From positions 1,674,001 to 1,738,000 of the forward strand of contig NZ_CP081150.1 in NCBI RefSeq assembly GCF_019665765.1: 64,000 nt of DNA. Reading direction: 5' to 3'. The notes beneath the pieces were generated by a model. That model did not search any database. It was given only the letters and a program-made list of their open reading frames with translations, and was not told where the DNA came from. The translations under genes were made by a program, and so were the position numbers. This document shows, in pieces, positions 25,506 through 36,308 of this stretch; position 1 is the stretch's first letter; each line of letters begins with the position of its first letter. This DNA comes from Deefgea tanakiae (GTDB lineage: Bacteria > Pseudomonadota > Gammaproteobacteria > Burkholderiales > Chitinibacteraceae).

Positions 25506-25642
25506 CAGGATTCACCTTTCTTAGAAAAATACAGAGTCATTTAAAATCAATCAATTAAGCACTATCGCTAGCGACTTGCAAATTCACATTTTCCAATCTA
25601 GTTTTAATCATCGAAAACCGAACATCAACAGGAAATGTCGCC

Positions 25643-27274
25643 ATGTTAAAAAATATAAATGTTGGTGCCAAAATTATACTGGGCTTCGCCATCTCGCTAG
25701 CACTATTAGTTTTCGTTGGTATTGTCGGCACGGTGGGATTAAGTAAACAGCACACGGTCACAAGCCAACTCCTGCACACTAATTTGCAGTATGGAATGCA
25801 CTTAATTGATGCACGCAAACAAGTCGGAGACCTCCGCCGCTTCGAGAAAGACTTGTTTTTAAACTTTGACTCCCCCGAAAAAATTGCCGACTACCATGAA
25901 AAATGGCAAAAATCTTTTGCTGCTTTGCAAACTGAATTAGGCAACGCAAAAAAAATAGCCACCCCAGAACAAGCCACTAAAATCGACGCGTTGATTGTTC
26001 ATAGCGAAGCTTATGGCAAAGGTGAAGCCAGCATTATGGCGGACATCAAAGCAGGCAAATTCACCTCACCACAAGAAATCAACAAAGCATTCACGCAATT
26101 CAAAGACCCAATCCGTTTGATGTCTGAAACACTAACTGAATTGACTGATGCCGCACTCAAGGATGTGCAATCAATCGATGGCCAAGTCGATGCAATTAAA
26201 GACCAAGTAACAACAACATTAATCACACTCATCTTGATTGCAATTGCGATTGGTGTCACCTGTGCCTATATCATTTATCAAAGCATTCGCAAACCACTCG
26301 CCTCTATGCAAAATACCATCGCCGAAATTGACCGCTCTGGCCGCATCAGTATGCGCATGCCGATAGAAAACAATGATGAGATTGGTCAAACTTCAACGGC
26401 GATGAATCAACTTCTGGGCAATATGTGTAACGTAATTGGCACGGCCAATCGCTGCTCTAATGATTTAGTTCAGTCAGCAAGAGAGTTAACCAGTGCAGCT
26501 AATCAAGTCAGTAACGCGTCGGGGCTCCAATCTGAAGCCTCTTCGGCAACAGCGGCGGCCATTGAAGAAATGTCAGTGAGTGTTCATTTGATTGCCGATA
26601 ACTCTAGCCAACTACAAGAAGAAACACGGCTAGTTGCAAGAACAGCAGAAGAAGGATCAGCAGTAGCAGGAAAAACCACAGGGCAAATTCAACAAATCGC
26701 CAACTCAATCAACAAATCCAATGAGTTGATTGGTCAATTGAATCATCGCTCCGACGAAATTGGCAGCATTGTTTTAGTCATTAAAGACATTGCCGATCAA
26801 ACCAACCTACTCGCCCTCAACGCGGCCATTGAAGCTGCACGAGCAGGTGATTTAGGCCGTGGTTTTGCTGTGGTCGCCGATGAAGTGCGTAAATTAGCCG
26901 AACGCACTACACAAGCAACTTTAGAAATCACCAGCAAAATACAAGCGGTTCAACACGACACCAGCGTGGCGGCCAAAGGCATGTTTGAAGCCAGTAGCCT
27001 AGTTGAAACCGGCGTACGCAGCACCCATGAAATGGCAGAAGCGCTCTCGCAAATCAAAGCGTTGGCGCATCGCAATGTAGAACATATCAGCAGCATTACA
27101 GGTGCAATTCATGAGCAAAGTAGCGCCAGCCAAGAAATCGCTAAAAATGTAGAGCGTATCGCACAGGCCGGAGAAGAAAATAGCAGCGCAGCAAAAAGTG
27201 CATGTGAACTATCAGACCGCCTTAATGCACTTGCAAGTCGCCTCGACAGTACGATTCAGACCTTTAAAGTTTAG
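25643..27274 (+). CDS. Methyl-accepting chemotaxis protein
   Basis: 543 residues. TM1 about 10-30, a periplasmic four-helix-bundle-type sensor (about 35-190), TM2 about 190-212, HAMP ([21 protein letters not shown]), then a long cytoplasmic coiled coil. The CheA/CheW-binding hairpin tip is intact ([20 protein letters not shown], then [18 protein letters not shown]). No C-terminal CheR-binding pentapeptide; it ends in IQTFKV. Ligand unknown. It precedes putA by 49 bases, which hints at but does not show a link to proline taxis. Confidence 0.95.
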   Translation: MLKNINVGAKIILGFAISLALLVFVGIVGTVGLSKQHTVTSQLLHTNLQYGMHLIDARKQVGDLRRFEKDLFLNFDSPEKIADYHEKWQKSFAALQTELGNAKKIATPEQATKIDALIVHSEAYGKGEASIMADIKAGKFTSPQEINKAFTQFKDPIRLMSETLTELTDAALKDVQSIDGQVDAIKDQVTTTLITLILIAIAIGVTCAYIIYQSIRKPLASMQNTIAEIDRSGRISMRMPIENNDEIGQTSTAMNQLLGNMCNVIGTANRCSNDLVQSARELTSAANQVSNASGLQSEASSATAAAIEEMSVSVHLIADNSSQLQEETRLVARTAEEGSAVAGKTTGQIQQIANSINKSNELIGQLNHRSDEIGSIVLVIKDIADQTNLLALNAAIEAARAGDLGRGFAVVADEVRKLAERTTQATLEITSKIQAVQHDTSVAAKGMFEASSLVETGVRSTHEMAEALSQIKALAHRNVEHISSITGAIHEQSSASQEIAKNVERIAQAGEENSSAAKSACELSDRLNALASRLDSTIQTFKV

Positions 27275-27284
27275 GGCAAAGTCA

Positions 27285-27317
27285 TGTGAGGCCACTTAAA
27301 TCTCACACGGCTTTTTT
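27285..27317 (+). terminator. Weak terminator between mcp and putA
   Basis: TGTGAG / CTCACA stem with an 11-base loop, then CGG and six T. It would partly insulate putA from the chemoreceptor gene. Confidence 0.4.
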
Positions 27318-27323
27318 AAAACA

Positions 27324-30300
27324 ATGGACTTCGATACTAAGCAGACCATGAATCGACAAACACACTCTCAATCCGCTCCAAGCTTGGAGCGGATTTTTTC
27401 TCAGCGCTACCGCAATGAATCAGAGCTAGCCCGAGAACTCTCGCAATCAATCAAATTTAATAGCGAAGATCAACTCCGCGCCGATGCGCTTGCACGCCTC
27501 ATTACGGAACGTCTGCGTTTAGAGAAAAGCAATCAATCCGGTCTTGATGCGATATTGGCAGAATTTCCTCTTAGTAGCCCTGAGGGCAAAGCACTTCTCA
27601 ATTTAAGTGAAGCGTTGATTCGCATCCCGGACAAAACCAATGCCAATCAATTAATTAGTGAACAACTTCATGCGGCTCATTGGCAAGGCCACCGAGGGCA
27701 CAGCCCTTCTTGGCTGGTTAATCTTGCTACATGGGGTTTGAGTCTAGCGGAGACAATGAGTGATTCAGCAGGAAAACCGATTGCTCGTGAAGTTATTAGG
27801 CATGCCATAGACTGGCTCGCCCATTACTTTGTGATTGCTGAAACGCTCGAAGATGCCGAAAAACGATGCCAAGCTGTGTTTTTATACTCCTACGACATGT
27901 TGGGCGAAGCGGCACTAACCCAAACTGAAAGCGATCGTTACTTTACAAAATACCTCGAGGCGATTCATTTTGTCGGAAACAAAAACAATCGCGCTGGTAC
28001 CCGCTTTGGTGCCAGCATATCCATCAAACTCTCTGCGCTGCATCCTCGATTTTCTCACTATCAACAAGCTCGAATTGATAAAGAACTTTACCCTCGCCTG
28101 CTCGAATTGGCTCTTTTAGCCAAGCAATACGACATCGGCCTCACCATTGATGCCGAAGAGTGCGATCGACTTGAAATCACACTCAAGCTATTTGCAAAGT
28201 TAGCATATGAGCCCAAACTAGGTGACTGGGCCGGTCTTGGAGTTGCAGTACAAGCCTACCAAAAACGAGCTCTCTCCGTAGTGCAATGGCTGGCGCAAGT
28301 CAGTTTGCATCGCCCGTTAATCGTGCGATTGGTTAAGGGCGCGTATTGGGACTCTGAAATTAAAGCCGCACAACAAAACAATCTACTTGACTACCCCGTT
28401 TTCACCCACAAAAGTAATACCGACTTGAGTTACATTGCCTGCGCCCAAGTGCTACTTCATGCGGAACACCGTATTTACCCACAATTTGCCACGCACAACC
28501 CATTTACAATTTGTTTAATTCATCAAATGGCTGGCGACAAAAACATTGAGTTTCAAGCTCTATTTGGTATGGGCGAAACACTCTATCATCTAGCCAATGA
28601 GCTTGGACTCAATCGACCGTGCAGAATTTATGCGCCGATTGGTGAGAAAACGCAGCTATTACCTTACCTGATCCGCCGCTTTTTAGAAAACGGAGCCAAT
28701 AGCTCATTTATTCACTTACTACATCAATCGCAGAAAATCACTCAGTTTGCATGGCCCGAAACACACCAAGGCGCTGCGCTTCCTAAACCGCATAAATTAT
28801 TCGCACCACGAAACCACACAGCCGGTTTGGATTGGTCACACGATCCTGATTTAAGACATTTTCTTGAGCTCAATGATGAGTCTCGCAATCACGCCTTCAT
28901 TGCGATGCCGATGATTGGGCATGGTCTTCCTGAATTGTACGAACACCGCATAGCACTTAACCCTGCGGATTCACGACTTAATATTGGTCTAGTCAATGAT
29001 GCAGGCTTAGAGGATATCGAAAAAGCACTCACTTGCGCCGCAGAAACGTCATGGGACAACTGTAGCACTCAAGCACGAGCCGATTTATTGGAAAAAACAG
29101 CCGATATATTTTCAGCTCGCCGCATCGAACTCATGTCAATTTTAATCAGCGAAGCGGGTAAAAGCCTTCCCAATGCGCAAAATGAAGTACTCGAAGCTAT
29201 TGATTTTTGCCGTTACTACGCTCAAGAGGCTCGCTTGCAGTGGCAAGATGAATCGCCGACACCACTAGGACTTGTCGTTACGATTAGTCCCTGGAATTTT
29301 CCGCTGGCCATTTTTGTCGGCCAAATTGCTTGCGCATTAATCGGTGGCAATCGGGTGATCGCCAAACCCGCCCCAGAAACACCGCTTGTCGCAGCGCTAG
29401 CGATTAGATGTTTTTATGAAGCTGGCATCTCACGTCAAATTTTGCAATTTATTCCAGGCGGCGCGGCCGCTGGTGCTGCATTAGTGCTAGATCGACGCTG
29501 CAATGGTGTTTTATTTACCGGATCGCACCATTCCGCGCTCAGAATTGCAACGGAGATCAACCAATCAGGCCAAGTCAAACCACTCATCACCGAAACCAGC
29601 AGTGTAAACTGCATGATTGCGGATAGCACCGCCCATATCGATCACGTATGCAAAGATGTGCTCACCTCCGCATTTGATAGCGCAGGGCAACGTTGCTCGG
29701 CCTTGCGTGTTTTATTTCTGCAAGAGGAAATCGCAAGTAGCACCATTGAACGCATTAAACTCGCCATGGCAGAACTTAATATCGGCAATCCATTTCTTCT
29801 AGCAAGCGACATTGGACCGGTTATTAATGAACCAGCACAGCGCAAGATCATCGCTGCGATTCAGCAATACCATCACTGCCCAATTTATCAAACGCCCTTA
29901 CCTCACGAAATCCATCACGGCAGTTATATTGCACCTACTTTGATTGAGTTGAGCGATAACGACTCGCTCCCTGAAGAAATTTTTGGGCCAGTTTTATTTG
30001 TGAAGCGCTTTAAAATTCAACATCTTAAAGAGGTTGTTCATAACATTAATTTGCAAAAATCAGGACTCACACTAGGGATTCACTCCCGACTTCAATCCAC
30101 GCGTGACTACATCATCCAAAACACAAAAGTCGGCAATTATTATATTAATCGCAGTCAAATTGGCGCCATCGTTGGATGCCAGCCCTTTGGCGGCACAGGA
30201 AAAGCAGGATCAGGCCCTAAAGTCGGTGGACCTTGGTCAATTTGGGCTGCGTGTCAAAATACAGACCCTTGCAAAGCCCATGACATTCATGAATCTGCGA

Positions 30301-30464
30301 CGCTGAGGGCACTAAAGCAAGTTATTCATGAGTGGAATGCCCTAGCGAAGCGCTCAATTTATCCATGTTACTCAATGACATCGCCAGCAGAACCCCCATC
30401 AGCACGCAGCGTACACTCCCCAACATCACAGGAGAAAGTAATACCTTGCACTATCGTGGGATAG
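27324..30464 (+). CDS. putA: PutA catalytic part: proline dehydrogenase and P5C dehydrogenase
   Basis: 1046 residues. Oxidises proline to glutamate. The helical arm (about 1-150) lacks the ribbon-helix-helix DNA-binding domain seen in E. coli PutA, so it should not autoregulate. The FAD-dependent PRODH barrel (about 160-480) has TIDAEECDRLE, RLVKGAYWDSEIK and FATHNPFT. The aldehyde dehydrogenase domain (about 530-1000) has VTISPWNFPLAIF, FTGS and catalytic Cys in AGQRCSALR. The usual ETGGQN around the catalytic Glu is ETSSVN here, which is unusual. After about residue 1005 the frame leaves homology, and the true C-terminal domain continues in another frame. The start could also be the ATG at 27348. 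Confidence 0.9.
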   Translation: MDFDTKQTMNRQTHSQSAPSLERIFSQRYRNESELARELSQSIKFNSEDQLRADALARLITERLRLEKSNQSGLDAILAEFPLSSPEGKALLNLSEALIRIPDKTNANQLISEQLHAAHWQGHRGHSPSWLVNLATWGLSLAETMSDSAGKPIAREVIRHAIDWLAHYFVIAETLEDAEKRCQAVFLYSYDMLGEAALTQTESDRYFTKYLEAIHFVGNKNNRAGTRFGASISIKLSALHPRFSHYQQARIDKELYPRLLELALLAKQYDIGLTIDAEECDRLEITLKLFAKLAYEPKLGDWAGLGVAVQAYQKRALSVVQWLAQVSLHRPLIVRLVKGAYWDSEIKAAQQNNLLDYPVFTHKSNTDLSYIACAQVLLHAEHRIYPQFATHNPFTICLIHQMAGDKNIEFQALFGMGETLYHLANELGLNRPCRIYAPIGEKTQLLPYLIRRFLENGANSSFIHLLHQSQKITQFAWPETHQGAALPKPHKLFAPRNHTAGLDWSHDPDLRHFLELNDESRNHAFIAMPMIGHGLPELYEHRIALNPADSRLNIGLVNDAGLEDIEKALTCAAETSWDNCSTQARADLLEKTADIFSARRIELMSILISEAGKSLPNAQNEVLEAIDFCRYYAQEARLQWQDESPTPLGLVVTISPWNFPLAIFVGQIACALIGGNRVIAKPAPETPLVAALAIRCFYEAGISRQILQFIPGGAAAGAALVLDRRCNGVLFTGSHHSALRIATEINQSGQVKPLITETSSVNCMIADSTAHIDHVCKDVLTSAFDSAGQRCSALRVLFLQEEIASSTIERIKLAMAELNIGNPFLLASDIGPVINEPAQRKIIAAIQQYHHCPIYQTPLPHEIHHGSYIAPTLIELSDNDSLPEEIFGPVLFVKRFKIQHLKEVVHNINLQKSGLTLGIHSRLQSTRDYIIQNTKVGNYYINRSQIGAIVGCQPFGGTGKAGSGPKVGGPWSIWAACQNTDPCKAHDIHESATLRALKQVIHEWNALAKRSIYPCYSMTSPAEPPSARSVHSPTSQEKVIPCTIVG

Positions 30465-30820
30465 GTCGAATTACCTGCATTGCCGACGAAGCAATGCAAG
30501 TGTTCGAATTGATTTGCATCGCTTTACTCACTGGAAATACCCCCGTAATTCGTTACTTGCCCAGTTCGTGGCGCAAGGCACTACAAAACGAAGCGATTGA
30601 AATCAACGACAAGGTGGATTTAAGTCAAATTGATGGGGTACTTTGTAAACAAAAAAACATGGTCTTTAATGCAAAAAATCCTCTTTGCCCCATCATAACG
30701 CCGTTAGAAAATGGTACATGGCCGCTCTTTCGGCTAGTGAGTGAATACACTGTGACCATCAACACGGCGGCGACGGGTGGCGACATCGACCTTATTTGCA
30801 ACTCTGATGTATCACCGTAG
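30332..30820 (+). pseudogene. putA: Out-of-frame C-terminal domain of PutA
   Basis: 162 codons in a different frame, overlapping the putA 3' end by 133 bases. It has PutA C-terminal-domain features: ITGESNTLHYRGIGRITCIADEA, then MQVFELICIALLTGNTPV, and the conserved terminal flap TVTINTAATGGD that covers the P5CDH active-site channel in intact enzymes. The frame is closed just before 30332 (TGA at 30329-30331), so the shift lies between 30332 and 30464. A GTG at 30332 exists but has no good ribosome site. Either a genuine frameshift mutation, a sequencing error, or two separate chains. Confidence 0.82.
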
Positions 30821-30858
30821 ACGCCAATTAATTCAATACACAGCGAGATATACACAAT

Positions 30859-30890
30859 AAAAAACCCAAGCCTAAGCTTGGGTTTTTATA
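30859..30890. terminator. Bidirectional terminator putA / liv
   Basis: AAAAAACCCAAGC / GCTTGGGTTTTT stem with CTAA loop between convergent putA and livF. Confidence 0.85.
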
Positions 30891-30905
30891 CCAACCAAAA
30901 TCAAC

Positions 30906-31637
30906 TTATTCGCCCAAGTAAGCCTGCTGCACTTTCTCGTTGGCCAATAAAGACGCCGCATCATCACTAAAAGTTACTTTTCCTGATTCCATCACGTAAC
31001 CACGATTAGCGGTTTGTAATGCCAACTTGGCATTTTGCTCAACCAGTAGCATCGTTACCCCTTCAGCAGCCACCATTCGGATAATTTCAAAGATTTTTTG
31101 CACAATAATTGGTGCCAAACCCATTGACGGCTCATCCAGTAGTAACAACTTAGGGCGACTCATTAAAGCGCGGCCCATCGCCACCATTTGCTGCTCGCCA
31201 CCTGAAAGCGTGCCAGCCAGTTGCTTATAGCGCTCTTTCACGCGAGGAAACAACTGATACACGCGCGCCAAATCGTTGGCGATTTCAGGCTTATCATTGC
31301 GCCAATATGCGCCCATCAATAAGTTTTCTTCTACGGTTAAGCGGCCAAAGATGCCACGGCCTTCCGGCACCATCACCAGACCTTGACGAACATAATCTTG
31401 CGGTTCTAGCTTAGCGGTTGACTGATCTTTAAATAAAATCTCGCCACTAGCCGGTTTCACCATCCCCATCAATGTTTTAAGCGTTGTGGTTTTACCTGCA
31501 CCATTAGCGCCAATCAAAGCAACCAACTCGCCTTCATTCACTTCGAGGTTAATTCCTTTTACTGCATGAATCCCGCCGTAGGCGACTTTTAAGTCTTTAA
31601 CTTGCAATAAAGCATTATTTGCTGATGCGTTCGTCAT
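30906..31637 (-). CDS. livF: Branched-chain amino acid ABC transporter ATPase LivF
   Basis: 243 residues, the second ATPase of the high-affinity Leu/Ile/Val importer. Walker A GANGAGKTT, Q-loop region, signature TLSGGEQQMVAMGRAL, Walker B LLLLDEPSMGLAP and switch His replaced in MLLVEQN as usual for LivF. Last gene of livHMGF; its start overlaps the livG stop. No substrate-binding protein gene (livJ/K) is present in this window. Confidence 0.95.
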   Translation of the reverse strand: MTNASANNALLQVKDLKVAYGGIHAVKGINLEVNEGELVALIGANGAGKTTTLKTLMGMVKPASGEILFKDQSTAKLEPQDYVRQGLVMVPEGRGIFGRLTVEENLLMGAYWRNDKPEIANDLARVYQLFPRVKERYKQLAGTLSGGEQQMVAMGRALMSRPKLLLLDEPSMGLAPIIVQKIFEIIRMVAAEGVTMLLVEQNAKLALQTANRGYVMESGKVTFSDDAASLLANEKVQQAYLGE

Positions 31638-32404
31638 TCTGGTGCTACTCCCAAATACGCTTCAATCACTTTCGGATCATTTTTCACTTGCTCAGGAATG
31701 CCCTCGGCAATTTTTTTACCATAATCCAAAACTGCGATTCGATCGCACAAGCCCATCATCAATTTCACATCATGCTCAATCAACAAAATCGTCACACCAT
31801 CATTACGAATTTTTTGCATCAAGCGCTTCAAGTCTTCGGTTTCTTTTGGGTTCATCCCAGCTGCCGGCTCATCTAAAGCCAATAGCTGTGGATTGGTCGC
31901 CAAAGCACGCGCAATTTCTAAACGCCGTTGATCACCGTACGACAAGTTACGCGCCAATTCTTCAGCCCGATCGGCGATCCCAACATACTCCAGCAGCGTT
32001 TCGGCCTTCAACTTAATAGCAGCCTCTTCGGCACGCGCTTTGGGCGGGCGAAACACCGCGCCAATCACGCCAGTCTTGGTACGCACATGCTGACCGACCA
32101 TCACGTTTTCTAACGCGGTCATATTGGCAAACAAACGAATATTTTGAAATGTTCGCGCAATCCCTGCTTCCACCACAATATTCGGTTTTTTACGGAATAA
32201 ATCCTTGCCATTAAAAGTAAACTTCCCTTCATCTGGCTGGTATAGACCCGTCAATACATTAAATAATGTGGTTTTTCCGGCGCCATTTGGACCAATCAGG
32301 CCGTAAATTTCGCCTTTATTAATCGACAAGCCAACACCCGACAAAGCATGTAAACCACCAAATCGCTTGTTAATGCCTTCAATACTTAGCAACGCCTCAG
32401 TCAT
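31634..32404 (-). CDS. livG: Branched-chain amino acid ABC transporter ATPase LivG
   Basis: 256 residues. Walker A GPNGAGKTT, signature NLSYGDQRRLEIARAL, Walker B LLALDEPAAGMNP, H-loop LLIEHDVKLM. LivG-type insertion (GIARTFQNIRLFANMTALENV). I chose ATG 32404 with GGAG upstream rather than the ATG five codons earlier. It overlaps livM by 8 bases and livF by 4, indicating tight translational coupling. Confidence 0.95.
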   Translation of the reverse strand: MTEALLSIEGINKRFGGLHALSGVGLSINKGEIYGLIGPNGAGKTTLFNVLTGLYQPDEGKFTFNGKDLFRKKPNIVVEAGIARTFQNIRLFANMTALENVMVGQHVRTKTGVIGAVFRPPKARAEEAAIKLKAETLLEYVGIADRAEELARNLSYGDQRRLEIARALATNPQLLALDEPAAGMNPKETEDLKRLMQKIRNDGVTILLIEHDVKLMMGLCDRIAVLDYGKKIAEGIPEQVKNDPKVIEAYLGVAPE

Positions 32405-33569
32405 GATTACGCTCCGCATCTTGCAAACTATCTTTCTCTTGTAGCGAAATCGTTTTCGTTTTCGGTTTCAACTCAGCACGACGTTGCTTCGAAGGCCAAA
32501 TACCCGCTGGACGCACCAACATCACAATAATCATCGCCAAACCAAAAATCAGCATGCGTAGATTTTCTGGATCAACTACTTTGCGTCCCGCAATCGCCAT
32601 TTGCACCGGATTGATCACATCACGCAAAATTTCAGGTGTAATTGACACCAATACGGCGCCCAAGATCACACCAGGAATATTGCCCATACCGCCCAGTACG
32701 ACCATCGCCAGCACCATGATGGATTCCATCAATGTAAATGACTCTGGAGAAACAAAGCCTTGGAAACTTGCAAACATCGCGCCCGAAATCCCACCAAAAC
32801 TAGCGCCCATCGCAAAAGCCAATAGCTTCATATTACGGGTATCAATCCCCATTGCATTCGCGGCAATTTCATCTTCACGAATAGCCACCCAAGCACGACC
32901 AATCCGTGAGCTCTGTAGACGTTTCGACACAAAAATGATGAAAAAACAAATCGCTAATAGCAGGTAGTAATAAAGATGAATTTTTTCAAAAACAATACCA
33001 AAAAATTCAATTGGACGACCCAAGTCATAGCCCGCTATTTGTACCGCAGGAATATGGTTAATCCCCTGTGGTCCGTTGGTGATATTAACGGGGCGATCCA
33101 TATTATTCATAAAAATACGAACAATCTCACCAAAACCCAACGTCACAATCGCCAAATAATCGCCACGTAGCTTCAGCGTTGGAGAGCCAAGTAGCACGCC
33201 AAACAAGCCTGCTACAAAAGCCGCAATCAACATCATCACAAAGAAATTAGGCCGAAATAACCAAACAGGAAGGAACTCTTGTAAATGCGGTGAATTGAGC
33301 AAGGCAAAGGTGTAAGCACCCACCGCATAAAACGCGATATAGCCCAAGTCCAACAATCCTGCGTAACCCACTACAATATTGAGGCCCAAGGCCAGCATGA
33401 TATACAGCAAGGCAAAATCAACAGCGCGCAACCATGAATTACCACTTTCAAAAAAATGCCCCAGGACCCAAGGCAAGGCGGCTAACACAATCGCCATACC
33501 CGCCAGCACCAGCGTTGTTTTTAGATTATTGGCGCGAAATTCTGCGCTAGTTAAAGTATTCGTCATCAT
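32397..33569 (-). CDS. livM: Branched-chain amino acid ABC transporter permease LivM
   Basis: 390 residues, an inner-membrane permease with about ten helices. Typical LivM stretches are ALGLNIVVGYAGLLDLGYIAFYAVGAY, LRGDYLAIVTLGFGEIVRIF and the EAA-like loop IGRAWVAIREDEIAANAMGID. The long charged C-terminus (SKQRRAELKPKTKTIS) is cytoplasmic. It starts 11 bases after livH. Confidence 0.94.
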   Translation of the reverse strand: MMTNTLTSAEFRANNLKTTLVLAGMAIVLAALPWVLGHFFESGNSWLRAVDFALLYIMLALGLNIVVGYAGLLDLGYIAFYAVGAYTFALLNSPHLQEFLPVWLFRPNFFVMMLIAAFVAGLFGVLLGSPTLKLRGDYLAIVTLGFGEIVRIFMNNMDRPVNITNGPQGINHIPAVQIAGYDLGRPIEFFGIVFEKIHLYYYLLLAICFFIIFVSKRLQSSRIGRAWVAIREDEIAANAMGIDTRNMKLLAFAMGASFGGISGAMFASFQGFVSPESFTLMESIMVLAMVVLGGMGNIPGVILGAVLVSITPEILRDVINPVQMAIAGRKVVDPENLRMLIFGLAMIIVMLVRPAGIWPSKQRRAELKPKTKTISLQEKDSLQDAERNHD

Positions 33570-33580
33570 GTCACCTTGGT

Positions 33581-34510
33581 TTAAGCGCGTTCTGCAACGC
33601 GTTCACCCATCAAACCCGATGGACGGAATACCAGTACCAAAATCAGTACCACGAAAGCCAAAATATCTTTGTAGTGACTACCCAGCACGCCGCCGGTCAA
33701 ATCACCCAAATATCCAGCGCCCAAACTTTCAATCACGCCCAGTAGTAAGCCACCCAAAACAGCGCCACCAAGATTACCAATACCGCCCAATACCGCAGCA
33801 GTAAATGCTTTCAAGCCGATCATAAAGCCCATATAAGCGTGCGCTTGATCGTAGTTTGCGGCGACCATCACCCCCGCTACCGCACCCAAAGCCGAACCAA
33901 TCACAAAAGTCAGCGAAATAATGTGATTCACATTCACGCCCATCAATTTTGCGACTTCTTGATTTTGCGACGTAGCTCGCATTGCTCGGCCCATCTTGGT
34001 TTTTTCAATCAAAAAGTACATGCCCGCCATCAACAACAGGGTCAAAACGATAATCGCGATTTGCACATCGGTAATCGATGCGCCACCAATATTGTGGACT
34101 TCAGACGGCAAAATCGATGGAAATGGGCGGTAGTTACGACCCCAAATCAACATGGCCAGTTGTTGCAACACAATCGAAACACCAATCGCCGTAATCAAAG
34201 GCGCCAAACGCGGCGCACGGCGCAATGGGCGATACGCGACTTTTTCAATCGTATAGCCCAGTAGCATCGACACGGGAATCGCCATCATCAAGCCCACCAG
34301 CAAAATCATTGGACCCGACATCGCTACGTTTTGCCCCAGCAAAAGATTGATACAGGTAATCGTCACCATCGCGCCAATCATCACCACTTCGCCATGTGCA
34401 AAGTTGATCAGCTGCATAATGCCGTACACCATCGTATAGCCCAGAGCGATCAGTGCATAAATGCTACCGATAACTAGGCCATTAATAAGTTGTTGCAGAA
34501 AAATATCCAC
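33581..34510 (-). CDS. livH: Branched-chain amino acid ABC transporter permease LivH
   Basis: 309 residues, about eight membrane helices. N-terminal FLQQLINGLVIGSIYALIALGYTMVYGI and INFAHGEVVMIGAM are diagnostic for LivH; the EAA-like loop is KTKMGRAMRATSQNQEVAKLMGVN. I chose GTG 34510 with GGAG 6 bases upstream, because the 13 upstream codons (MRCTNSLSRAESQ) do not fit the family. First gene of livHMGF, so the promoter must lie in the 400-base gap upstream. Confidence 0.93.
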   Translation of the reverse strand: MDIFLQQLINGLVIGSIYALIALGYTMVYGIMQLINFAHGEVVMIGAMVTITCINLLLGQNVAMSGPMILLVGLMMAIPVSMLLGYTIEKVAYRPLRRAPRLAPLITAIGVSIVLQQLAMLIWGRNYRPFPSILPSEVHNIGGASITDVQIAIIVLTLLLMAGMYFLIEKTKMGRAMRATSQNQEVAKLMGVNVNHIISLTFVIGSALGAVAGVMVAANYDQAHAYMGFMIGLKAFTAAVLGGIGNLGGAVLGGLLLGVIESLGAGYLGDLTGGVLGSHYKDILAFVVLILVLVFRPSGLMGERVAERA

Positions 34511-34911
34511 TTGAGACTCCGCCCTTGAAAGACTATTCGTACAACGCAAACAGAACGTCGCGCTGTTTTATTGATCCAGATTACGTAACCAAACTACATA
34601 TCAGTTTGTGCCTGATTTTACCGTAACAGTTTAGATAACGTGAAAATTACCTGTTTGCTGTGGCATGGAATACTGTGTTTTTCCCTAACGCACTTTTCTT
34701 ACAAAAAATGACGAAACAATTAATGCAATCAGCTTAGTAAGCACGCAACAAGCCAAAAAATCTAAGTTGATGTATATCTATCAAACCATTGATTAATCTT
34801 AATTTCAGAGCAATACCTAGCATCAGCAATCAATATCAAGAAGTTAAATCAAATTTTGAACAAAAAAAACCCGCCTCAAAGGCGGGTTTCTTAATAGCAA
34901 GTTAATTTTAT
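34511..34911. other. Intergenic: liv promoter region and argD terminator
   Basis: 401 bases, AT-rich. The argD terminator is at its right end and the livH leader at its left end. No ORF with a ribosome site and no riboswitch or repeat was recognised. Confidence 0.6.
34861..34895 (-). terminator. Terminator of argD
   Basis: AACCCGCCT / AGGCGGGTT stem with CAA loop; in the argD direction it is followed by a run of T. Confidence 0.85.
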
Positions 34912-36123
<1,212 letters not shown>

Positions 36124-36256
36124 TCATGGGTTTCAACGACAGATAGCTTGATGATAAACCAACTGCATCTTCGCTAATACAGTCAGCAAAGGCATTTTCA
36201 AGAAAAACATCGTTCATCATGGTGAACAATCTTAGCTTTAAGCGGCATATGGGATT

Positions 36257-36287
36257 AAAAAAGCCCAATCTGAAAATTGGGCTTTTA
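36257..36287 (-). terminator. Terminator of ppsA
   Basis: AAAAAGCCCAAT / ATTGGGCTTTT stem with CTGAAA loop, just past the ppsA stop in its direction. Confidence 0.8.
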
Positions 36288-36308
36288 AGTGCTTGCTAGA
36301 CTTGCAAA

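Noticed and set aside
25555-25642. Possible sigma-28 (FliA) promoter before the chemoreceptor gene
   Set aside because: Only about five of eight -10 bases match (ACCGAACA) and no TAAA lies at the right distance.
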